The position numbers and the translations under genes were made by a program. 64,000 nt of DNA, from positions 62,001 to 126,000 of the forward strand of contig BPGT01000002.1 in assembly GCA_026003175.1 (NCBI GenBank), read 5' to 3'. Below the pieces are notes generated by a model that was given only the letters and a program-made list of their open reading frames with translations, made no database searches and was not told where the DNA came from. The DNA is from Armatimonadota bacterium (lineage in GTDB: Bacteria; Armatimonadota; HRBIN16). This document shows positions 52,595-59,212 of this stretch, piece by piece. The number at the start of each line of letters is the position of its first letter. The stretch's first letter is position 1.

Positions 52595-52624
52595 TTGACA
52601 AACAAGGCTTTGCACCGCTATAAT
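52595..52624 (+). promoter_or_regulatory. Strong sigma-70 promoter before the HNH-gene leader
   Basis: Perfect TTGACA (52595-52600) and perfect TATAAT (52619-52624) with an 18-base spacer, the best promoter in the window. Transcription should begin near 52631, about 230 bases before the HNH start codon. Confidence 0.8.
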
Positions 52625-52630
52625 ACAATT

Positions 52631-52834
52631 GCTATACTCTTTTGAGGTGAAGTGTTGCTATTCCAGTTTCGACGACATAGCATGGAGGAACAGCGCATCG
52701 TGATGCGATGGCGTTGCTGGGGAATGCCAGCGCAGCAAGATAGTCATTGGCGTCATCATCGCTTCGGACACGTGATGCGTACCCGACATAACTAGTCGGT
52801 TAAGCCCGCTGCCGTGTCCGCAGTGGGCTTTTTC
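52631..52834 (+). ncRNA. Candidate structured RNA or leader of about 200 nt
   Basis: The stretch between a perfect promoter and an intrinsic terminator has no open frame but many hairpins. These are TTGCTAT/ATAGCA near 52655, CGCATC-GT-GATGCG near 52692, TTGCTG/CAGCAA near 52712, and CCGAC/GTCGG at about 52781. The end pairs AAGCCC..GGGCTT before a T-run. It is either a stand-alone small RNA (6S-like size) or a riboswitch-type leader whose terminator gates the HNH gene 26 bases beyond. It does not show SRP RNA, tmRNA or RNase P signature sequences. Confidence 0.5.
52802..52834 (+). terminator. Intrinsic terminator just before the HNH gene
   Basis: AAGCCCGCTG pairs with CAGTGGGCTT (one G-U), loop CCGTGTCCG, then TTTTTC. 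It lies about 26 bases before the HNH ATG and so can cut off its expression from the upstream promoter. Confidence 0.7.
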
Positions 52835-52859
52835 GTTACCTGTGAACAGGAAGGGATCG

Positions 52860-53402
52860 ATGTTGGAGACGGACAGACAGGTTCTGGTATTGAACAACGA
52901 CTACGAGCCGTTGAACGTGTGCAACGTGCGGCGCGCTCTGGTGCTTGTGCTGCTGGGCAAGGCGGAGGTGCTGCACGCCGATGGTATTCGCCTGCGCACG
53001 GTGGACAGGGTGATTCAGGTTCCGTCGGTGGTGAAGCTGCGCTACCACGTGAAGCGCCCTTTGCCCGAGCTCAAGCTCACACGACGCACCATCTTCGCCC
53101 GCGACGACTACACCTGCCAGTACTGCGGCTATCGGGGTAAGGACCTCACGGTGGACCATGTCATACCGCGCCGCCTCGGTGGTAGCGACGACTGGGAGAA
53201 CCTGGTGACCTGTTGTCGTAAGTGCAACCTGAAGAAGGGCGACAAGCCGCTGCACCAGACGGGGATGACTCTGCTGAGGCAGCCGCGCCGCCCGCGCTAC
53301 GTGCCTTACATCAGCCTTAGCAAGTACATCGAGGGCACTAAGAACGAGGTGTGGCGCAACTATTTGCCGTTCTTCAGCGACGTTGCCCCTTCGCAGGACT
53401 GA
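52860..53402 (+). CDS. HNH endonuclease
   Basis: 180 residues. The N-terminal part (LVLNNDYEPLNVCNVRRALVLVL) belongs to a common HNH subgroup that ends with a ferredoxin-like fold. The HNH core has two zinc Cys pairs (CQYCG and CRKCN) and catalytic DHVIPRRLGGSDDWENLV. Members with this N-terminus are widespread single-copy genes of unsettled task, not typical phage or restriction enzymes. ATG at 52860 with AGGAAGGG is preferred to a GTG six codons earlier. Expression seems controlled by the leader and terminator upstream. Confidence 0.88.
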   Translation: MLETDRQVLVLNNDYEPLNVCNVRRALVLVLLGKAEVLHADGIRLRTVDRVIQVPSVVKLRYHVKRPLPELKLTRRTIFARDDYTCQYCGYRGKDLTVDHVIPRRLGGSDDWENLVTCCRKCNLKKGDKPLHQTGMTLLRQPRRPRYVPYISLSKYIEGTKNEVWRNYLPFFSDVAPSQD

Positions 53403-53456
53403 CCTCCGCAAGGTCACTATCTGGCATCACCCGCATCCTTATACCGCATTTCCGCA

Positions 53457-53645
53457 GAGGGTGTTCGAAATTGGTGGTTAGAATGGGTAGATAACCTAAC
53501 CCTCTTGCCCCCTTCCCTGCGAGGGAAGGGGGGAACGCCCCTCTCCTCGTAGGAGAGGGGACGGGGGTGAGGTAGGACAAGGGGTCGCAAGAGCGTCTCT
53601 CTCCTTGTGCTACAACCAACTTCTCAACAATCCTCGGACGCCCTC
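53457..53645 (-). mobile_element. MITE-like element, copy 3 (189 bp, 9-bp target duplication)
   Basis: Ends GAGGGTGTTCGA and TCGGACGCCCTC (the second slightly diverged). It is flanked by perfect 9-bp repeats ATTTCCGCA (53448-53456 and 53646-53654). It is more diverged than copies 1 and 2, so older. It stands between the HNH and hisF genes, and its right flank makes part of the hisF promoter region. Confidence 0.88.
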
Positions 53646-53653
53646 ATTTCCGC

Positions 53654-53682
53654 ATGACATCCTCCTCTAAAAGCGGTACAAT
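53654..53682 (+). promoter_or_regulatory. Promoter of hisF
   Basis: ATGACA (53654-53659), 17 bases and TACAAT (53677-53682), 30 bases before the hisF start. The -35 box abuts the target duplication of MITE copy 3. Confidence 0.45.
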
Positions 53683-53711
53683 AGAGGTGGTATCACCTTA
53701 AGGGGTCAACA

Positions 53712-54488
53712 ATGCTGGTCAAACGCATTATTCCCTGCCTGGATGTGAAAGACGGCAGGGTGGTAAAGGGTGTCAACTTTGTGAACCTGCGCGACGCGGG
53801 CGACCCAGTGGAGCTGGGTGCACTGTATGACGCGCAGGGTGCGGACGAGCTGGTGTTTCTGGACATCACCGCCAGCCACGAGCAACGCGATATCGTGGCA
53901 GAGATGGCGGCGCGCGTGGCGGAGCAGGTGTTTATTCCCTTTACCGTTGGGGGAGGCATTCGTACGGTGGAGGACTTCCGGCGCATCCTGAAGGCGGGAG
54001 CGGACAAAATCAGTATCAACACTGCCGCCGTGCAAAACCCCGACCTCATCCGTGAGGCATCGGAGCGGTTCGGTAGCCAGTGTGTGGTAGTAGCGATAGA
54101 CCCTCGCCGGGTTGGTACAAAACCTGACGGCACACCGTACTGGGAAGTGTACACGCACGGTGGGCGCAAGCCTACCGGACTGGACGCCATTGAGTGGGCG
54201 CAACGAGTGGAGGAATTGGGGGCTGGGGAAATCCTGTTAACCAGCATGGATCGCGACGGCACCCAAATCGGCTACGACATTGATTTAACACGGGCGGTGG
54301 CGCAGGCGGTGAATATCCCCGTTATCGCCTCCGGTGGCGCGGGCAAACCGGAGCATCTGTACGATGCCCTCACCGAGGGCATGGCAGACGCTGCGCTGGT
54401 CGCCAGCATTGTGCATGACGGACATTACACCGTTGCGGATCTCAAGCGGTATCTGCATGAGCGAGGCGTGTCGGTGAGGTTGACATAG
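53712..54488 (+). CDS. hisF: Imidazole glycerol phosphate synthase cyclase subunit
   Basis: 258 residues of an (beta/alpha)8 barrel. Catalytic Asp11 in [12 protein letters not shown] and the second Asp near residue 130 in VVAIDPRR are present; phosphate loops VGGGIRT and ASGGAG are intact. With HisH it makes imidazole glycerol phosphate and AICAR, the step between histidine and purine synthesis. AAGGGG precedes the ATG. hisH is not adjacent. A radical SAM gene follows six bases after the stop, so they are likely cotranscribed. Confidence 0.96.
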   Translation: MLVKRIIPCLDVKDGRVVKGVNFVNLRDAGDPVELGALYDAQGADELVFLDITASHEQRDIVAEMAARVAEQVFIPFTVGGGIRTVEDFRRILKAGADKISINTAAVQNPDLIREASERFGSQCVVVAIDPRRVGTKPDGTPYWEVYTHGGRKPTGLDAIEWAQRVEELGAGEILLTSMDRDGTQIGYDIDLTRAVAQAVNIPVIASGGAGKPEHLYDALTEGMADAALVASIVHDGHYTVADLKRYLHERGVSVRLT

Positions 54489-54494
54489 CACACC

Positions 54495-55766
54495 ATGCCC
54501 ACACAGACCCTTTCGCCCAACCTGTTGCACCATGTACAATATCCTGCCCCGCCTCTGGTAGAGCGCGTGTGGGTAGGAGTCAAGCGACACGCCATCTCGC
54601 TGATGCTGGACGAGCGCGAGGTGTACACTTTTGACCCTGTAGGCAGGCTTTGGATGGCTTATATTGAGGGCGTCAACTACAAGCGCGGGCTGGACGGACG
54701 CATGGTATGCAAATGGGTGACATCGGACGATGCCAGGCGCCTGCGCCGTTTAAGCGGTGAGGAGGCGGATAGTATCCTGAGGCGAGCGAACCAGATGACG
54801 ACACTGGCGCTGGACTTCTTCCCATCGGACGGCAGTCCAGCCTGCAGAGGCGCGCTGGAAAAAGCCTGTCGGTGGGATGTAGAAACCCATCATCGCGACG
54901 CGCAACGCTTCCTGCAAGTGTACAAGCCGGTCAGCATCCTCCCGCCCGACCAGTACCTTGCGCTGGTAGTGCAGGTCACCGAGGGCTGTCACTGGAACCG
55001 TTGTACATTCTGCGACTTCTATCGTGATCGTCGCTTTGCCATCAAGACGCCGCAGCAGTTACGCGAGCATATCGCTGGGGTGCAGGAGTACTTCGGCGAC
55101 ACACTGCGCCTGCGCAACCGTATCTTCTTAGCCGATGCGAACGCGCTGGTGGCTCCGCAGAAGATGCTGGTTCCACTGCTACAGGTGATACGCGAGGCAT
55201 TTCCGATAGAACCCAGCGACCTCTCGCCAGAGCACCTGCAGCAGTGGCGAGAGAAACATCCCGTGCGATTCCAGGGAATGTACTCTTTTATCGATGCCTT
55301 CACAGGTTACCGGAAGAGTGTGGCGGAGTTGCGCGATCTGCAACAACTGGGCGTGCGCCGGGTGTATATAGGAGTGGAAACCGGTTGTGAGGAGCTATTA
55401 CGCTTCCTGCGCAAGCCACAGACGAACGATGAGGTATTGCAGCTGGTGCATGCGCTTAAAGAGGCGGGTATCAGCGTGGGCGTCATTATCTTGCTGGGGG
55501 CAGGTGGTGATCGTTATGCACGCGCACATGTAACAGAGACGGTTGCTCTGTTAAACCGCCTGCCGTGGAGCACAGGAGACATTCTGTATTTCTCAGAACT
55601 GGTGGAACCGTTCGCTGGTGAATATACACACCTTGCGCAAGAGGCAGGGATTCAGCCTCTTGCGCCCGAACAGATGCGCGATCAACGGCGCGAGATAGAA
55701 TCGTTGTTGCATCTGCCAGCTGGCGTGCAACGCGCCACCTACGACATTCGGGAGTTCGTTTACTAA
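54495..55766 (+). CDS. Radical SAM protein, unknown reaction
   Basis: 423 residues. The cluster motif is CHWNRCTFC, that is CX4CX2C, with one residue more than the common CX3CX2C; it lies near residue 166 after VVQVTEG. The rest has an Elp3/MiaB-like barrel: RRVYIGVETGCEELLRFLRKPQ with the SAM-site GVETG, and ISVGVIILLGAGG. An unusual 150-residue N-terminal extension is present. Similar proteins exist in thermophiles, but the reaction is unknown. It starts six bases after hisF. A role related to histidine or purine synthesis is possible only by context. Confidence 0.82.
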   Translation: MPTQTLSPNLLHHVQYPAPPLVERVWVGVKRHAISLMLDEREVYTFDPVGRLWMAYIEGVNYKRGLDGRMVCKWVTSDDARRLRRLSGEEADSILRRANQMTTLALDFFPSDGSPACRGALEKACRWDVETHHRDAQRFLQVYKPVSILPPDQYLALVVQVTEGCHWNRCTFCDFYRDRRFAIKTPQQLREHIAGVQEYFGDTLRLRNRIFLADANALVAPQKMLVPLLQVIREAFPIEPSDLSPEHLQQWREKHPVRFQGMYSFIDAFTGYRKSVAELRDLQQLGVRRVYIGVETGCEELLRFLRKPQTNDEVLQLVHALKEAGISVGVIILLGAGGDRYARAHVTETVALLNRLPWSTGDILYFSELVEPFAGEYTHLAQEAGIQPLAPEQMRDQRREIESLLHLPAGVQRATYDIREFVY

Positions 55767-55790
55767 CGCAAGAGAAGGGGATACAAAGAG

Positions 55791-56399
55791 ATGTTCCGTG
55801 CTTTACCGTCGCTGCGCTTTGTGATACCGGTTATCCTGCTGATTGCGCTGTGGTTCGTCGGGAGCACTCTTTTCACGCAGTGGCAGCTGCAACGCATTGA
55901 GGAGAGACCGCTGCAGCGATCGCGCGTGATGTTTATCGCTCTGCCCGACGACTTAACGGCAATTGTGGCAAACAAAACGGTATACGTGTATCGCAGGGGG
56001 GACGTGCAGGCGAAGTCTTTCTCTGCAGGCGAGGAACCCGCTATCCGCCCGGGCGCGAAAGCGATTATGGTGGAGCAGCTGCTGGAGCGTGCGCCCATCG
56101 TATTGACCGAAGCGCAGTTTGAACCTGATGCGGAGCTGCGTACCGCCCCCGCTCCACCCCCATTGACAGGCGAGTACGGGATTGTCAAGGTGCGTTTGAC
56201 CGACGAGGGGCGACGCAGGCTGTGGAAGTTCTCTTCGAAGAACGTGGGGCGCACACTGGTCATCGCCGTCGGCGATCGCTACGTGGCGCGCGTGGAGATA
56301 GAGACGCCGTTAAACGTTTCCGAGTTCGAAATCCAGCCCATCTGGCACGTGGAGAGCGCACGGATGTTGCAAGAGGCGTTGAATACATCGAGAGGATAG
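55791..56399 (+). CDS. Membrane-anchored protein with SecD P1-head-like domain
   Basis: 202 residues. One N-terminal TM helix (about 8-30) anchors an outside segment. Residues 128-165 read VKVRLTDEGRRRLWKFSSKNVGRTLVIAVGD in sense and resemble the SecDF P1 head subdomain (a pattern of LTxEGxxxxxxxTxxNVGRxLAIVLDG). Unlike SecD, no six-helix channel is attached. It may help export or bind protein in the periplasm; this is inference from one motif. The upstream RBS is moderate (AAGGGG 12 bases off). It lies 25 bases after the radical SAM gene. Confidence 0.6.
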   Translation: MFRALPSLRFVIPVILLIALWFVGSTLFTQWQLQRIEERPLQRSRVMFIALPDDLTAIVANKTVYVYRRGDVQAKSFSAGEEPAIRPGAKAIMVEQLLERAPIVLTEAQFEPDAELRTAPAPPPLTGEYGIVKVRLTDEGRRRLWKFSSKNVGRTLVIAVGDRYVARVEIETPLNVSEFEIQPIWHVESARMLQEALNTSRG

Positions 56400-56422
56400 T
56401 AGGGGATGCCTCTGGGATTTGG

Positions 56423-56428
56423 TATAAT
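56423..56428 (+). promoter_or_regulatory. Extended -10 promoter of the Uma2 gene
   Basis: TTTGGTATAAT holds the TGn extension directly before a perfect TATAAT. It stands 33 bases before the ATG at 56461. Confidence 0.5.
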
Positions 56429-56460
56429 GTTTGCATGCACGACGAGAGGGGGTGTGTGAT

Positions 56461-57174
56461 ATGGCGGTCTCCCCGGCGGTTCAACAGCGCGTTCACTATC
56501 CTGACTCGGATGGGCAGCCGATGGCGGACAATACGATTCAGTATGAATGCATGGTGACCCTGAAAGGAAACCTGGAGCTCCTCTTTGCCGACGATCCGCA
56601 AGTGTTCGTCGCGGGCGACTTACTCTGGTATCCTGTGGAAGGAAGACCGGATATTCGTCAAGCACCCGATACAATGGTGGTGTTCGGAAGACCGAAGGGG
56701 CATCGCGGGTCCTACAAGCAGTGGGAGGAGGACAACATCCCCCCGCAGGTGGTCTTTGAGATATGGTCACCGGGCAAACGCTTCTCCGAAATGGAAGAGA
56801 AGATGCGCTTCTACGAGCGGTATGGGGTGGAGGAGTACTATATTTACTACCCGGAGAGCGGCGAATGGGATGGCTGGCGGCGCGAGGGAGAACGCTTCGT
56901 GCCAATAGAGCAGATGGATGGCTGGGTCAGCCCGCGTCTTGGCATCCGCTTCGGCAAGGGACTGGAGACCGAGCTAGGACTGCAGTTGCCTGATGGCAGG
57001 CGGATGTTAAGCTTTCTGGAGATAGCCCGGATGGCAGAGCGTGCACAGCGTGAAGCCGAAGCGGAGCGGCAACGGGCAGAGCGTGCGCAGCGTGAGGCGG
57101 AAGCGGAGCGACAACGTGCGGAACGCCTTGCCGCTAAACTACGCGAACTGGGCATTGACCCTGAACAGGTGTAA
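56461..57174 (+). CDS. Uma2-family restriction-endonuclease-like protein with coiled-coil tail
   Basis: 237 residues. PD-(D/E)XK fold: the motif Asp in IRQAPDTMVVFG, then VVFEIWSPGKRFSEMEEKM with catalytic Glu and Lys, and YERYGVEEYYIYYPESG. The last 50 residues are a coiled coil of RAQREAEAERQRAE repeats, common in cyanobacterial and related Uma2 proteins. Uma2 genes are often multicopy and of unknown task, possibly linked to mobile DNA. ATG at 56461 has GAGGGGG nine bases upstream; a TTG at 56431 is rejected. A dead relative lies at 15342. Confidence 0.85.
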   Translation: MAVSPAVQQRVHYPDSDGQPMADNTIQYECMVTLKGNLELLFADDPQVFVAGDLLWYPVEGRPDIRQAPDTMVVFGRPKGHRGSYKQWEEDNIPPQVVFEIWSPGKRFSEMEEKMRFYERYGVEEYYIYYPESGEWDGWRREGERFVPIEQMDGWVSPRLGIRFGKGLETELGLQLPDGRRMLSFLEIARMAERAQREAEAERQRAERAQREAEAERQRAERLAAKLRELGIDPEQV

Positions 57175-57191
57175 AATACGAAGACGACGGT

Positions 57192-57749
57192 ATGGCGAAC
57201 ATGCTTTTCCCCTTGCGCGTTGTGCACCTGCGCCTGTGGACAGTTGGGGTAGCTATTGTGATATTCTGGTTGCCGTCGGGATGCGGCAGGGTGTTGCAGC
57301 CGATAAAACCCTCGGCTGCGGAGCGGCTGCTCTTCTCCTTCGAACGTCCGACGATGCTACCGATGGTAGGCGGTACCGCGCCCCGCGCTATTGTGCCGGA
57401 ACACGCTACGGATGGAAAACGTTCCCTGTGCCTGAAGCTCTCTCCCAGAAACGAAACCGTCATCATCGACTCCGGCGGTTTCCCGATGGATTGGCGCGGA
57501 TGGCGGATACTGAAGGTGGATGTGTACCGGAAAGGTTCTCCCATCACGCTGAATCTGCGCATTACCGACGCACACCAGAGGCGGCACTGGGTATGGAGCA
57601 AGCGGATTGCACCCGGTGCCAACACGCTGGAGTATGACATCCCCTCGCTGAGCGGCAAGATAGACCTCTCGGCGGTCACCGAGCTGATGTGGTATGCGGA
57701 AAATCCCTCGGGGGAAATCTACATGGACGCGCTGCGATTGAGCAGGTGA
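57192..57749 (+). CDS. Lipoprotein with carbohydrate-binding-like beta domain
   Basis: 185 residues. A signal peptide (about 1-31) ends in FWLPSGCGR, a likely lipobox. The body (LLFSFERPTMLP, then WRGWRILKVDVYRKGSP and LMWYAENPSGEIYMDALRL) has the strand pattern of galactose-binding or CIA30-like jelly rolls, which often bind sugars. It is on the outside of the inner membrane. It ends 17 bases before the converging secreted protein gene. Its ribosome site is weak. Function beyond sugar binding is a guess. Confidence 0.6.
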   Translation: MANMLFPLRVVHLRLWTVGVAIVIFWLPSGCGRVLQPIKPSAAERLLFSFERPTMLPMVGGTAPRAIVPEHATDGKRSLCLKLSPRNETVIIDSGGFPMDWRGWRILKVDVYRKGSPITLNLRITDAHQRRHWVWSKRIAPGANTLEYDIPSLSGKIDLSAVTELMWYAENPSGEIYMDALRLSR

Positions 57750-57766
57750 GCGCGCGACGCATCTGT

Positions 57767-58990
57767 TTATTTTCCCTTTGTTTCGTCCACTCGCTTTTGC
57801 GCCTCGGCTAGCATCTCCCTGACGGAGAAGCCAAGAGGCTTTGCTTGCTCGACTTTCCGCCTTGCGGACCGCAGCGCGTCGGCGGCACCTTCTGGAACGA
57901 AGTTGTGCCATGGTGATTGCTCTTGAGTGCCCCACCAATCCATGCGCTCGCTGTAGCACCAAACATATTCGTCACTGGTAAGCAAAGCGTAATAGGCGTT
58001 GTGTTCAAGCCATCTTGCCTTTTCTTCGGGCTTCAAGAAATGACCGATTCGTCCCCAGGCGTACTCAAACGGTACCAGGCCGAGGTAGAGGTCCGCATAA
58101 AGGGCAAAACCTGCTTGAACTTGCAAAGTGTATTTGCGGCGATTTTCGGGGGCAATCAACAAGAGGGCGCGCTGTTTCATCAGATGGTAGGCTCGGAAGT
58201 ACTGCTCGGGTTCACGGTAGTAGTAAGCGGGTTCGTTGCCGTCGATAATGACAACTTGCCCGGTTGCCGCATCCAGCATCCCATTCAGAAACGCAGGCAG
58301 CAAGCCATAGTGGTGCTGTGACAAACGTTCCATCCGTTCCTTCGGGTCGGGAATGTCAACGATGTCGCTGAAAAGGCTACACCAGAAAAAGGTCAAGAGG
58401 CGGATGTTTGGGAACTCCTTTTGCAGTGCTTTCATGAACTTTGCACCGCACTCACGAACCCTTGTCCAGTAGTCGGCAAAAGATTTGTTGGAGGCATTCG
58501 GCAGACTGGGATAGTGCCAGGGGTTTCCATCGTAAGGTTCAGGGTCGAAACAGATGCCAACGCAGTTTCCCGCTTTGGCTACGTAGGCAAGGCTGCGGGT
58601 GTTGTGTTCCGCGCTCCGCCAATCGCTGTCGTTGAACCAATCCCAATCCTTTTCTCGCGTGCCCCACATCAGGATGAAGTTTTCGGTGAATCTGCGGAAT
58701 TCGGTCGCCCGCAGGTTGTTGATGTCTGCCACAAACTCCTGGCGGTCAAAGGGGATTTTACGGAAAACGTGAGCCGGATATGCTTTCCAACCGCCCTCGG
58801 TCTTGATAACCAGCCCGTCGAAGAAAGGGTATTGGCTTTCCATCCTGGAAATGTTCGCCCGCACAAAAGTAGTTGACGGCACTCCCCAGCCGTACTGGAT
58901 GAGCTTCTTATGGGTAAGGTCGGTGTGGGCAAGCGGTGCTGCAGCCATCAGAATCAGCACCATGCTTGTTGCAAAAAGCTTTTGCTCCAT
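57767..58990 (-). CDS. Secreted protein with glycosidase-like features, unknown function
   Basis: 407 residues. A signal peptide (about 1-22) precedes an (alpha/beta) barrel-like sequence: YGWGVPSTTFVRANI, then GLVIKTEGGW, and GICFDPEPYDGNPW with an acidic pair, and LLTFFWCSLFSDIVD. These suggest an uncharacterised TIM-barrel hydrolase. I do not recognise a family. A strong promoter (TTGACA, 18 bases, TATGAT) lies upstream on the minus strand. It diverges from the DUF6259 gene, suggesting joint expression of two secreted proteins. Base use is a little less GC-rich than its neighbours. Confidence 0.6.
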   Translation of the reverse strand: MEQKLFATSMVLILMAAAPLAHTDLTHKKLIQYGWGVPSTTFVRANISRMESQYPFFDGLVIKTEGGWKAYPAHVFRKIPFDRQEFVADINNLRATEFRRFTENFILMWGTREKDWDWFNDSDWRSAEHNTRSLAYVAKAGNCVGICFDPEPYDGNPWHYPSLPNASNKSFADYWTRVRECGAKFMKALQKEFPNIRLLTFFWCSLFSDIVDIPDPKERMERLSQHHYGLLPAFLNGMLDAATGQVVIIDGNEPAYYYREPEQYFRAYHLMKQRALLLIAPENRRKYTLQVQAGFALYADLYLGLVPFEYAWGRIGHFLKPEEKARWLEHNAYYALLTSDEYVWCYSERMDWWGTQEQSPWHNFVPEGAADALRSARRKVEQAKPLGFSVREMLAEAQKRVDETKGK

Positions 58991-59045
58991 GGCGAATTAC
59001 CTCTGGGATACAACGACTGATTGCGCTGTTGCTTTTGACCCTAAT

Positions 59046-59075
59046 ATCATAAACCCGGCGTTGATGTCATGTCAA
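59046..59075 (-). promoter_or_regulatory. Promoter of the 57767-58990 gene
   Basis: Minus-strand TTGACA (59070-59075), 18 bases, TATGAT (59046-59051), about 55 bases before the start codon. Confidence 0.55.
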
Positions 59076-59212
59076 TCAGGTGAGGGATGCTCGAAAAACC
59101 TCCTGTGCGGCCGTTCGCCTGTTGTAACAAAAAGGGCGATTTGCAACAGGAAGCGTCGTACCCCGCGCGAAGATAATCTCTGAGCGATTCAAGAGGGGGG
59201 CTGATAAAGGCT

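Noticed and set aside
52631-52834. SRP RNA, tmRNA or RNase P RNA
   Set aside because: Their signature sequences (GGAAGCAGCC-like tetraloop region, tmRNA tag frame, GAGGAAAGTCC) are not present. A 6S-type RNA is not excluded.
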